The notes under the pieces were generated by a model. That model was not told the origin of the DNA. It saw nothing but the letters and a program-made list of their open reading frames with translations, and did not search any database. This document shows positions 56,550 to 64,000 of a DNA stretch of 64,000 bases, one piece after another (positions within the stretch are counted from its first letter, which is position 1; every line of letters starts with the position of its first letter). The position numbers were made by a program, and so were the translations under genes. Source of the DNA: Spiribacter salilacus (GTDB lineage Bacteria > Pseudomonadota > Gammaproteobacteria > Nitrococcales > Nitrococcaceae); contig NZ_WJPP01000004.1 in the NCBI RefSeq assembly GCF_009649225.1, positions 186,001 through 250,000 of the forward strand. Reading direction: 5' to 3'.

Positions 56550-57506
56550 TTACTCGGGAACGCAGATTCGCCCCTGCTTTGCGGCTTGGGAGGTCAGGAT
56601 GGCGAGCCATAAAATGAGCAAGGTGGTCATGACCAAAAGCATGATCCCTAAGAAAAGTGCCCATGGGGCGGCGGTGAGCTCATGGTAGACAAACGTGGCA
56701 ATGGTGATTGCTGCCATTGGGAACGAATACGCCCAAAATGATAGAAAAAAGGGCAGCCGTGCAAATCTTGCTACCTGTGTGACCATCAGGGCAGTAAAGA
56801 ACAGGCCAACAAAATATAGTATTTGCCCAAATGGCGAGAGCTCACCGGTGAGCGTTGTCCACGCCACAAACCCAATGCCAGGCGGCGCAATCATAATAAA
56901 CAGTGTGGGCAGTAGCCTATTGGGTAATGGGTGATGAAAGAAGATCCGATACAAAACAACCGTTAACAACGGTGGCCAGAAAAAAATACCCACGCTAAAG
57001 CCAAGCCAAGACAGCGTTAATTGCCCGTATTCAACACCGCCAATGGGCAGCAGAACATTACCCACCACCGGAATGAACCAGGCTGGATTGATATGCTCAA
57101 TTTGAAAGTGCTCTTGATGAATCCATAGGTTAATTACGATGATCGTTAACCCCAGATGAGCCACTGCCCCGATGAGCCATAGCGCCTCGCCAATGCTTGG
57201 CGCAATGTCTCTTAATGCCGTGCCAATCAAAAGGGTACTAATGCTTATTGCCGGGAAAAAACTAAGCTTAACCGGATGATTGAACTCAGCCCGCACAAAG
57301 CTGGGGTGGCGCAAGCTTTTTACCAGATAGCTAATGGCAAAAAGAACAAAGCATGCGATGGTTAGCGCCAAGAGGCCCTGCCAAACGAAAGCCGGGGTTC
57401 CAAGCACCCCGGCTGTTTTTTGCCACGCCAAAGTGAGCCCAGAAAGCCCCATAACAACGGCGAAGATGGAAATCGGCAGGTGGGCCAGCCGAGTTGTATC
57501 AGTCAT
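56550..57506 (-). CDS. SLAC1/TDT-family anion transporter (TehA-like)
   Basis: The 318-residue protein has ten hydrophobic helices and the TDT/SLAC1 family layout: LPISIFAVVMGLSGLTLAW in helix 1, INPAWFIPVVGNVLLPIGG in the middle and IAPPGIGFVAW with FFLSFWAYSFPMAAITIA late. The family includes bacterial TehA, plant SLAC1 anion channels and yeast Ssu1 sulfite exporter. In this cassette export of an oxidised sulfur anion is a reasonable inference. It begins three bases after the stop of the small membrane gene. Confidence 0.88.
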   Translation of the reverse strand: MTDTTRLAHLPISIFAVVMGLSGLTLAWQKTAGVLGTPAFVWQGLLALTIACFVLFAISYLVKSLRHPSFVRAEFNHPVKLSFFPAISISTLLIGTALRDIAPSIGEALWLIGAVAHLGLTIIVINLWIHQEHFQIEHINPAWFIPVVGNVLLPIGGVEYGQLTLSWLGFSVGIFFWPPLLTVVLYRIFFHHPLPNRLLPTLFIMIAPPGIGFVAWTTLTGELSPFGQILYFVGLFFTALMVTQVARFARLPFFLSFWAYSFPMAAITIATFVYHELTAAPWALFLGIMLLVMTTLLILWLAILTSQAAKQGRICVPE

Positions 57507-57509
57507 TAA

Positions 57510-57857
57510 CTATCGTGTTTCTCGTAGCATCAGTTGTATGGGTGGATAGCTTAACAGACCGATGGCAATACCCACGCCAATGCCTGCACCAATTACTCCC
57601 AAATAATCGATAACGCTGGTGAGTTGCCCCAACGTGGCCTGCGTCCATGCCGGCATAAATAGCGCTGCGGCAATGCCGGTTACGATGCCAATGCTTGCCG
57701 CCACTTTAATGCCAGAGCCAACGCGAAGTGACTGCCTGCGCAGGATAACCCCGATCAACAGCAGTAGATCGAGCAGAACAACAAGCGCTAGTAACGGCAG
57801 GATAGGCCTGAAGAGCTCAAGGACCACCGCAAAGATGCCAAATAGTGAAAATGCCAT
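57510..57857 (-). CDS. Small membrane protein between SQR and the SLAC1-type transporter
   Basis: I do not recognise a named family. The 115-residue protein has three to four hydrophobic helices: LFGIFAVVLELFRPILPLLALVVLLDLLLLIGVIL (split by Pro), IKVAASIGIVTGIAAALFMPAWT and VIGAGIGVGIAIGLLSYPPIQL. It has no cysteine, histidine cluster or signal peptide. It lies 11 bases behind sqr and 3 bases before the transporter, so it probably belongs to this transport or electron-transfer unit, perhaps as a membrane anchor. Confidence 0.7.
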   Translation of the reverse strand: MAFSLFGIFAVVLELFRPILPLLALVVLLDLLLLIGVILRRQSLRVGSGIKVAASIGIVTGIAAALFMPAWTQATLGQLTSVIDYLGVIGAGIGVGIAIGLLSYPPIQLMLRETR

Positions 57858-57868
57858 GTGAGATCTCC

Positions 57869-59203
57869 TTATACCCGGCCACGCAACATGGCGTTATAAG
57901 CGGCGTGCAACATACGGTCCTTAAGGAACCAAGGTGCCCATTGAGGTTTGTAAGGGTCAAGGAAGCCAAATGAAGGCGTCATCGCTAAGTTGAAATCAAA
58001 TTCAACCAACATGGCTTTGCCTTTTTCAACAATTAATGGACAAGACGTATAGCCGTTCCATGCTGCGGTAAATTCAGATTCCTGAATCGCCGAGACGAGG
58101 TTGTCGGCCACAACGGGGGCCTGTGCCTTTACGCTTGCAGCGGTTTTTCCAATTGGTGTACCCACCACATCGCCCGCACCAAAAATATTCGAATAACGGC
58201 GATGCTGCATGCTGTGCTGATCCACTTCGAGCCAGCCTTTGAAGTTGCCATCCTGCCAGCTGAGCTCACCATCACGAATCATCGCGGGGGCAGACATCGG
58301 CGGCACCACATGGATGAAATCGTAATCCATGGTTTTAAGGCCATCTTCAGTCCTAAACGTCGCCTCACGCCGATCGGCATCAATGGCGGCCAAAGGATGA
58401 CCAAAATCGATAGCAATATCCCGCTGATTCGGGAAATAATCGATGAGGAACTCGTTGATGTCAGGCTGAGAAAAAAGCCCGCCCGCCGGCGGCAGATAAT
58501 GCAGCTCAGCGCGATCGCGGTTGCCTGCTTCGCTGAGTGCATCTTCGATAAGCATGGTGACTTTTAGCGGTGCGCCAGCACATTTAATTGGGCCGGGTGG
58601 ACGGGTAAAAAGTCCAACACCGCCAGTTTCAATAAACGATTGTGCGGCTTGCCAGGTGCGTGCGGCATGATCCGGGTTGGCATACACACAGCCAATGCCG
58701 TTTTGGCCGATTAGATCAGGGCTCATTCCCTCAATCGAATCAAAATTGACCTCAAGACCGGTTGAGATGACGAGGAAGTCATAATCCACCTGAGTGCCGC
58801 CTACGGTTTCCAGACGATTATTGTCAGGATCAAACGTGGCCACATCATCTTTGACCCAGTTAATACCACTGGGCATGTACCGGTCGTTGCTATCGATCAC
58901 TTTTTCAGGCTTCCAGAGCCCTGTGGCCACTAACGTTAAACCGGGTTGGTAATAATGCGCTTCGCGACGATCGATAATGGTGAGCTGTGCACCATCGAGT
59001 TGATTAGATAGCCGAGTAGCAATGGCCAAGCCAGCAGCGCCTGCGCCAACAATCACTATTCGTGCGTTGGTGGAGACTGCTTTTGCTGGTTTGCTGGCCA
59101 TTAAACTGCTGGCGCCCACACCGCTGGCAGCAACGCCAGCTGCTAAGGCAGACTGAGTAACAAAGCGGCGACGTCCGCTGTCGATTGGTGTTAATTTATT
59201 CAT
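57869..59203 (-). CDS. sqr: Sulfide:quinone oxidoreductase, type II-like, with Tat signal
   Basis: This flavoprotein oxidises sulfide to sulfane sulfur and reduces quinone. Start 59203 gives 444 residues with a Tat signal (GRRRFVTQSALAAGVAASGVGA), FAD motif IVIVGAGAAGLAIATRL, and Cys208 in GPIKCAGAPLKVTM and Cys388 in YTSCPLIVEKGK. Those two match the redox cysteine pair of mitochondrial-type SQR (KCAGAPQK and YTSCPLV). Cys172 (GIGCVYAN) is a further cysteine. The C terminus is amphipathic (DPYKPQWAPWFLKDRMLHAAYNAML), as in membrane-associated SQR. A Tat signal puts it on the periplasmic side. Confidence 0.9.
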   Translation of the reverse strand: MNKLTPIDSGRRRFVTQSALAAGVAASGVGASSLMASKPAKAVSTNARIVIVGAGAAGLAIATRLSNQLDGAQLTIIDRREAHYYQPGLTLVATGLWKPEKVIDSNDRYMPSGINWVKDDVATFDPDNNRLETVGGTQVDYDFLVISTGLEVNFDSIEGMSPDLIGQNGIGCVYANPDHAARTWQAAQSFIETGGVGLFTRPPGPIKCAGAPLKVTMLIEDALSEAGNRDRAELHYLPPAGGLFSQPDINEFLIDYFPNQRDIAIDFGHPLAAIDADRREATFRTEDGLKTMDYDFIHVVPPMSAPAMIRDGELSWQDGNFKGWLEVDQHSMQHRRYSNIFGAGDVVGTPIGKTAASVKAQAPVVADNLVSAIQESEFTAAWNGYTSCPLIVEKGKAMLVEFDFNLAMTPSFGFLDPYKPQWAPWFLKDRMLHAAYNAMLRGRV

Positions 59204-59260
59204 AACCAAACCCTCCTCCGAGTCCATTCCATAGGTTCAACGCCATGCGGCTTCACATCA

Positions 59261-59273
59261 GTGACATTGTCAC
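59261..59273. promoter_or_regulatory. Perfect 6-1-6 palindrome upstream of sqr
   Basis: GTGACA-T-TGTCAC is a perfect inverted repeat, 58 bases before the sqr start and just after the selO stop. The one-base centre cannot form an RNA hairpin, so a dimeric repressor or activator site is the more likely reading. The GTGA-N5-TCAC spacing is one base short of a CRP/FNR site. The regulator is unknown. Confidence 0.45.
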
Positions 59274-59275
59274 CA

Positions 59276-60715
59276 TTAGGTGCCGCAATAGGTGGCCGGA
59301 ACGATCTCATCCATGCGGGGTGGACGCAGATACTCCTGCGCATTGACCCCGGGGTTTTGGTAAGGGTTTTGAATGATGGCAAATAGCGCCTCTGCCGGCG
59401 CCATATCTCCATTTTCTGCGGCCTGTAGAGCTTGCTCTACCAAGTGATTTCGTGGAATGACAACCGGATTAGTGCTGGCCATTAGCATTTGCCGTTTGGC
59501 CGGCTGATCAGGCTCTAGGTGCAGGCGTTGCTGATAGTCAGCCCACCATTGCGCCATCCATGCAGGCGGATCCATGCGATTAAGCGCAGAGAAGGTGTTC
59601 GTATAATCGGCTTGTGCCTCGTCCATGGCGGCTAAGAGCGACTCGCCAAGCGCACGGTCGTTGGGCTGCTCGGTCAGCAACCCGAGTTTGCGTCGCATCA
59701 TCTGATCATGTGCTGTTTGAAACTGATCGGGTATTGCGTTGATCATCTCGACCACTGAGTCGAAGGCATTTTCTTCCATTAAGGGCAGTAAGCACTCGGC
59801 AAGACGAGCCAAATTCCACTGGGCGATATGTGGTTGGCGGTTAAATGCATAACGCCCTCCACGATCGACCGAGCTAAATACCCGTTGCGGAGAGTAATGA
59901 TCCATAAAAGCGCAAGGCCCGTAGTCTAAGGTCTCGCCAGATAGCATCATGTTATCGGTATTCATCACGCCATGAATAAAGCCCACGCGCAGCCACTCGA
60001 CGACTAACGAAAGGGTGCGCTGAGTGACCTCCTCCAAAAGACCCCTATACCGTGCTGGCCCTTCCTGTTCGCTTAATGCGGGGTAATGCCAAGCGATAGC
60101 GGCATCAGCCACCGCTTTGAGCCCGTCAATATCGTTGCGATGCGCAAAATATTCAAACGTACCAAAACGCAAATGGCTGCGTGCCACGCGGGTCAAAATA
60201 GCGCCGGGTTCTGGGCCACTTTGGCGGGCAATAGCCTCGCCTGTTCTTGCGGTTGTTAGAACGCGGCTAGTCGGGATGCCCAGCGCGTGCATTGCTTCGC
60301 TAATGAGTAACTCCCGTAAAACGGGGCCGAGTGCGGCGCGACCATCACCCATGCGAGAAAACGGCGTAGGGCCTGATCCTTTTAACTGAAAGTCGTGATA
60401 AACCCCTTTTTGATCAGGTAGTTGACCGAGCAACAGTGCTCGTCCATCGCCAAGTTGCGGCACGGGCGTGCCAAATTGATGCCCGGCATACGCTAGCGCC
60501 ATCGGGTCAGCGTTTAGCGGCAACGGGTTACCGAACCAAACTTGGGTGCCTTCTTTACTGGCAAGCCATTCGGGGTCGATCCCAAAGGCGTGTGCGAGTG
60601 GCTTGTTCACCAGTAGCGGCTTCGGCGCATGTAGTGGCATCGGGTGTTGCCGGAAAAACGCGTCTGACGGCAGCCATTCGGGGTAGCGGTTGATGAATTT
60701 TGATGACATAAACAT
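59276..60715 (-). CDS. selO: Protein adenylyltransferase SelO
   Basis: SelO (YdiU) has a pseudokinase fold and transfers AMP from ATP to protein hydroxyls; in E. coli it acts in redox stress. The 479-residue protein has the family motifs YAGHQFGTPVPQLGDGRALLLG, DFQLKGSGPTPFSRMGDGRAALG, FGTFEYFA and the metal-binding HGVMNTDNMMLSGETLDYGPCAFMD (key HGVMNTDN and DYGPC). It ends VPATYCGT; the conserved C-terminal cysteine replaces the selenocysteine of eukaryotic forms. Divergent from the TAXI gene, with 65 bases between starts. It may be the first gene of the sqr operon. Confidence 0.95.
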   Translation of the reverse strand: MFMSSKFINRYPEWLPSDAFFRQHPMPLHAPKPLLVNKPLAHAFGIDPEWLASKEGTQVWFGNPLPLNADPMALAYAGHQFGTPVPQLGDGRALLLGQLPDQKGVYHDFQLKGSGPTPFSRMGDGRAALGPVLRELLISEAMHALGIPTSRVLTTARTGEAIARQSGPEPGAILTRVARSHLRFGTFEYFAHRNDIDGLKAVADAAIAWHYPALSEQEGPARYRGLLEEVTQRTLSLVVEWLRVGFIHGVMNTDNMMLSGETLDYGPCAFMDHYSPQRVFSSVDRGGRYAFNRQPHIAQWNLARLAECLLPLMEENAFDSVVEMINAIPDQFQTAHDQMMRRKLGLLTEQPNDRALGESLLAAMDEAQADYTNTFSALNRMDPPAWMAQWWADYQQRLHLEPDQPAKRQMLMASTNPVVIPRNHLVEQALQAAENGDMAPAEALFAIIQNPYQNPGVNAQEYLRPPRMDEIVPATYCGT

Positions 60716-60780
60716 AGGCTGGTGTTCAACTTAGAGACGATGCAAACTTAGTCACTCTAACAAGCTGGAGGAGAAGGATC

Positions 60781-61761
60781 TTGAAAAATTTGAACATAAG
60801 CGTAATAAGCGCAGGATTAGTGCTGGCCTTAGGTGCAGGCACCGCCATGGCAGACCGGTCTGAGTGGCCCAGTAGCTTTACGGTAGGCACTGCCAGTCAG
60901 GGTGGTACCTATTTTACCTACGGATCGGGCTGGGCCAATTTGGTGGCCGATGAGATTGGGGTACCCGGTGGCGGCGAAGTTACCGGTGGACCCAATCAGA
61001 ACTTAGCCCTTGTTCACAATGGCGATATGGCTTTTGGCATGACCACTATGGGCCCGGCGGCAGAGGCCTTGGCCGGCGAAAGCCCAATTGCGCCTGGCGT
61101 TCCGCTGGATAATGCCTGTGCAATGTTCCCAATGTATGAAACCCCTTTTTCGGTGACAGTGTTATCAAACTCGGGTATTGAGTCGATTGATGATATTCCT
61201 AGTGGTGCATCAATTGGGTTTGGTCCATCAGGTTCGACGTCTGACACCTATTTCCCGCGCATGCTAGAAGAGCTGGGTGTGGATTTTGATCGGCGTAATG
61301 GTGGCTGGAGTGATCTTGCCGGGCAGCTGCAGGATGGTCTGATTGATGTGATTGCGTTTGCCGCGGGTGTGCCTATTCCGGCAGTAAGCCAGCTTGAGGT
61401 GCAAACCGATATCAACATCATTGAGTTTACTCAGGCTGAGCAGCAGCAAATTATGGATACCTTTCCGGTAGCCGCTTTTGAGATTCCAGCCGAAACGTAC
61501 CAAACGCTCAGCGAGGGTGCGCGCGCCGTGTCTATGTGGAACTTTGCTATTGCTCGTTGTGATTTGCCGGAGAGCTTTGTGTATGAGGCTACCCGTGCGG
61601 TGATGGAAAATAACGAGCGGATGGTTCAAATTCATCGGGCGGCGCGTTTTTCAGTGCCAGAGAACTATGACAAAAACGGTGTGCTGGCCTGGCACCCAGG
61701 GGCGGCCCGTTGGTTCAACGAGAATGGGTTTAGCATTGACGCGGATATGATCCACAACTAA
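60781..61761 (+). CDS. TAXI-family TRAP transporter solute-binding protein
   Basis: This periplasmic receptor of 326 residues has a signal peptide (NISVISAGLVLALGAGTAMA). The TAXI pattern is clear: FTVGTASQGGTYFTYGSGWANLVADEIG, a G-G-x-x-x-x-x-G-x-x-x-A opening, followed by GGPNQNLALVHNGDMAFGM and SGASIGFGPSGSTSDTYF (here SGASIGFGPSGST). The ligand is not deducible; known TAXI proteins bind glutamate, ketoglutarate or similar. TTG start at 60781 follows a strong GGAGGAGAAGGA site. The permease starts 22 bases after its stop. Confidence 0.92.
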   Translation: MKNLNISVISAGLVLALGAGTAMADRSEWPSSFTVGTASQGGTYFTYGSGWANLVADEIGVPGGGEVTGGPNQNLALVHNGDMAFGMTTMGPAAEALAGESPIAPGVPLDNACAMFPMYETPFSVTVLSNSGIESIDDIPSGASIGFGPSGSTSDTYFPRMLEELGVDFDRRNGGWSDLAGQLQDGLIDVIAFAAGVPIPAVSQLEVQTDINIIEFTQAEQQQIMDTFPVAAFEIPAETYQTLSEGARAVSMWNFAIARCDLPESFVYEATRAVMENNERMVQIHRAARFSVPENYDKNGVLAWHPGAARWFNENGFSIDADMIHN

Positions 61762-61783
61762 GGAAGCGTGGAGTAACACCAGC

Positions 61784-63922
61784 ATGAGCCAGCAGCAGCC
61801 GGATGTGATTGCCAAAGGGGTCGATGACGAGGTTATCGAGAGTAATCAAAGGCAGTACTCTGGGCTGGCCTGGCTTGTGATGGCTTTTTTGGCGGCGGGC
61901 TACGCCGCCTTTCATCTGTATACGCTCAATATCCGTCCATTAGAGACATGGAGCTTTCGGATTGTTCACATTGCGGGGGCGTTGATCATTGGATTTGGGC
62001 TTTATGCCAGCGTTTCCTTTGATAAAGAAAACCCACAGCAGCGGGCCGGCCTTTGGCGTTGGATTGAGGGGCTTGCTGCCTTGTTTGCGCTGCCAGCACT
62101 TTATGCCTTGTTTCAAGTTTGGGTTTTTTGGCAAAGTCTGCAAGGCGGTGCCATGCGCATCGATCCGCTTTTAGAACAATGGCATTTTGGCGTGCCTTTG
62201 CTTGTGGCAACCGGTGGCGGCATTCTTCTTGGCTGGATTACGCCGGGTACGCGGTCTCGCATTCTGGCTTCAGATGCAGTTTTAATGATTTGTGCGGTAG
62301 CGGTTGCCGCGTATTTATTGGTTGTTTTTAACACCCCCCTCCGAATGAGCACGGGCACCTCCTTTGCGCCCGTTGGCATATCATTGGCAGCGATTGCCGG
62401 TTGTGCCCTGATTATGGAACTCACGCGGCGGGTGACGGGTTTAGCGCTGGTCATCATTTCGCTGGTATTTTTGATATACGTCTTCTTTGGTCCCTATCTG
62501 CCGGGCTTTTTGGGTTATCCCGGGCTATCTATTAATCGATTTTTTAGCCAGGTCTATACCGATGCGGGTGTGTTGGGGCCGACCACTGCGGTGAGCTCGA
62601 CGTATATCATTTTATTTATCATTTTTGCCGCGTTTTTACAGGCCTCCAAAGTGGGCGAGTATTTTGTGAACTTTGCCTTTGCGGTGGCCGGACGTGCACG
62701 CGGTGGGCCGGCTAAGGTGGCTATTTTTGCCTCTGGGCTGATGGGAATGATTAACGGGACCAGTGCCGGTAACGTGGTATCGACAGGCTCACTCACCATC
62801 CCTTTAATGCGCAAAGTGGGTTATTCCAAGCAGTCTTCCGGTGCAATTGAGGCTGCCGCATCAACGGGCGGGCAGATTATGCCGCCAATTATGGGTGCTG
62901 GCGCTTTTATCATGGCTGAAATTACCGGTATTCCGTATACCGAAATTGCGCTGGCCGCTGTTATTCCTGCAATTCTGTATTTCACGGCCGTTTATTTCAT
63001 GGTGGATTTTGAGGCTGCGCAGCTGGGCATGCGCGGCTTGAACGATGATGAGCTGCCTTTGCTTGGCCGCATGTTGCGCCAGGCCTATCTGTTTATTCCC
63101 ATCATCATTTTGATTGTGGCGCTGTTTGTGGGCTACTCAGTGATCCGTGCTGGCACACTCGCCATTATCTCGGCGGTGGTGGTCAGTTGGCTCACGCCCC
63201 ATGCGATGGGGCCAAAGCGCATTGGTAAGGCGCTGCGGCTGGGCGGTGAAATGTCGATTCAAATCATCGCCGTGTGCGCCTGCGCAGGCATTATCGTGGG
63301 GGTGATCTCGCTAACAGGAGTGGGTGGGCGTTTTTCCTCCTTACTCCTCGGGTTGGCCGAAGCCAGCCAGCTACTCGCGCTGGTGTTTGCGATGTTCATC
63401 TCAATCTTGCTGGGCATGGGGATGCCGACAACCGCGGCGTATGCGGTGGCAGCCTCCGTTGTAGCGCCAGGTTTAATACGACTGGGCATTGATCCGCTGA
63501 CTGCGCATTTCTTTGTGTTCTATTTTGCAGTGGTTTCTGCCATTACACCGCCTGTGGCACTCGCCTCTTATGCCGCGGCTGGGATATCGGGTGGTAATCC
63601 CATGTCGACATCGGTAGCCTCATTCCGTATTGGCATCGCTGCGTTTGTGGTGCCGTTTATGTTCTTCTACTCCAGTGCCTTGCTGGGTGATGCAGACTGG
63701 CTATTGGTGCTTCGCGCAGCCGTTACAGCCATCGCTGGTGTGTTTTTGCTCGCGGCTGCGGTGCAGGGGTGGTTTATTGGGCGCAACGCCGGTTGGGTGG
63801 TGCGACCGCTGCTGGGCGGCTCGGCATTAACACTGATTCAAGGCGGTTGGATTACCGATTTGGTTGGCCTTGGTATTTTGGCCGTCGCCGTCTTGCTGCA
63901 GTTAAGGAGAAAACAGGCTTAA
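61784..63922 (+). CDS. TRAP transporter fused permease (4TM + 12TM)
   Basis: The 712-residue protein combines the small (DctQ-like) and large (DctM-like) membrane parts, as usual in TAXI systems. About 30 cytoplasmic residues are followed by four N-terminal helices (from LAWLVMAFLAAGYAAF) and then about twelve more. Motifs: ARGGPAKVAIFASGLMGMINGTSAGNVVSTGSLTIPLMRKVGY, GAIEAAASTGGQIMPPIMGAGAFIMAE and LLGMGMPTTAAYAVAASVVAP with HFFVFYFAVVSAITPPVALASY (key parts AGNVVSTG, TGGQIMPP, GMGMPTTA and ITPPVALA). Na+ coupled uptake is usual. The stop shares a base with the next ATG. Confidence 0.95.
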   Translation: MSQQQPDVIAKGVDDEVIESNQRQYSGLAWLVMAFLAAGYAAFHLYTLNIRPLETWSFRIVHIAGALIIGFGLYASVSFDKENPQQRAGLWRWIEGLAALFALPALYALFQVWVFWQSLQGGAMRIDPLLEQWHFGVPLLVATGGGILLGWITPGTRSRILASDAVLMICAVAVAAYLLVVFNTPLRMSTGTSFAPVGISLAAIAGCALIMELTRRVTGLALVIISLVFLIYVFFGPYLPGFLGYPGLSINRFFSQVYTDAGVLGPTTAVSSTYIILFIIFAAFLQASKVGEYFVNFAFAVAGRARGGPAKVAIFASGLMGMINGTSAGNVVSTGSLTIPLMRKVGYSKQSSGAIEAAASTGGQIMPPIMGAGAFIMAEITGIPYTEIALAAVIPAILYFTAVYFMVDFEAAQLGMRGLNDDELPLLGRMLRQAYLFIPIIILIVALFVGYSVIRAGTLAIISAVVVSWLTPHAMGPKRIGKALRLGGEMSIQIIAVCACAGIIVGVISLTGVGGRFSSLLLGLAEASQLLALVFAMFISILLGMGMPTTAAYAVAASVVAPGLIRLGIDPLTAHFFVFYFAVVSAITPPVALASYAAAGISGGNPMSTSVASFRIGIAAFVVPFMFFYSSALLGDADWLLVLRAAVTAIAGVFLLAAAVQGWFIGRNAGWVVRPLLGGSALTLIQGGWITDLVGLGILAVAVLLQLRRKQA

Positions 63923-64000
63923 TGCCCTCGGTACGTTTGTTGAATGCTGCGGCGGGTTTAGGCTGCTTGGCGCTTATTGCTTATGCGCTGATTTTGCAGT
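63922..64000 (+). CDS. Start of a further gene in the TRAP operon, cut by window edge
   Basis: ATG 63922 overlaps the permease stop (TAATG). Only 26 codons are inside the window: a short basic start (MPSVRLLNAAAG) and a hydrophobic stretch (LGCLALIAYALILQ), a signal peptide or membrane helix. Genes for DUF1850 proteins commonly follow TAXI permeases and start like this, so that is the best guess, but it cannot be shown from what is here. Confidence 0.6.
   Translation, partial: MPSVRLLNAAAGLGCLALIAYALILQ

Noticed and set aside
59261-59273. CRP/FNR site before sqr
   Set aside because: Half-site spacing is 5, not 6, and the half-sites do not match the TGTGA or TTGAT consensus well enough.
1-64000. 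Many long antisense open frames over the metabolic genes
   Set aside because: They lie wholly opposite well-identified genes, have no start-site support or family motifs, and are explained by base composition of the coding strand.
1-64000. tRNA genes, CRISPR arrays, insertion sequences or attachment sites
   Set aside because: I looked for these while reading the gaps and found none; no gap is long enough for most of them, and no transposase or integrase frame is present.

Overview
The window is a gene-dense chromosomal segment of a gammaproteobacterium. The best evidence is gene order: asd-fimV-truA-trpFBA-accD-folC-dedD-cvpA-purF-metZ is the order known from Pseudomonas and relatives; yfjD-ypjD / ffh-rpsP-rimM-trmD-rplS and gloB / yafS-rnhA-dnaQ are the E. 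coli orders; and nrdJ is split into two genes, as in Pseudomonas. A HiPIP, a Tat-exported sulfide:quinone oxidoreductase and TAXI-type TRAP transport point to a marine or halophilic member of the Chromatiales (Ectothiorhodospiraceae-like). The lineage is an inference and the species cannot be named. No tRNA, rRNA, CRISPR array, insertion sequence, prophage or defence island was seen. No gene-free stretch exceeds 300 bases; the longest gaps are about 110-140 bases.

Layout. 1-18.6 kb, all plus strand, is a biosynthetic superoperon: the end of aroC, an MFS permease, leuCDB, asd, a short fimV, truA, trpFBA, accD, folC, a SPOR protein, cvpA, purF, metZ, glycerate kinase and a HEAT-like protein. 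18.6-24.4 kb holds lpxH (minus), gltX-cysS (plus) and ypjD-yfjD (minus). 24.4-27.8 kb is ffh and the rpsP-rimM-trmD-rplS translation operon, each with a recognisable promoter. 27.8-37.3 kb holds serB, msrB, an acetolactate synthase large subunit without its regulatory subunit, htpG, minCDE, mltD and gloB. 37.4-43.6 kb holds yafS, rnhA, dnaQ, an HAD phosphatase, a CinA-type protein, an unknown membrane protein with a duplicated motif, a small membrane protein and an SSS symporter. 43.6-46.9 kb is an envelope/lipid group: a chalcone-isomerase-like protein, DUF3833, a cysteine-free glutaredoxin-DUF3429 fusion and cardiolipin synthase. 46.9-55.2 kb holds a second LysM transglycosylase, a TerB protein with two small unknown neighbours, nrdJab, a partial minor-pilin set (pilVWX) and a D-amino-acid aminotransferase. 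55.2-60.7 kb, minus strand, holds dsbG and then a candidate sulfide-oxidation cassette (Tat-SQR, small membrane protein, SLAC1/TDT transporter, HiPIP) behind selO. 60.8 kb to the end is a TAXI TRAP transporter operon that runs off the window.

The genome is tightly packed. Consecutive genes usually share 1-8 bases at stop/start junctions (TAATG, ATGA, TTGA, GTGA), and all seven convergent gene pairs overlap at their 3' ends by 4-33 bases, which leaves no intergenic space for ordinary terminators. The observations most worth following are the sulfide cassette with a palindrome in front of it, the cysteine-free glutaredoxin-DUF3429 fusion, a strong hairpin that runs into the pilV start codon, and the universal convergent overlaps.
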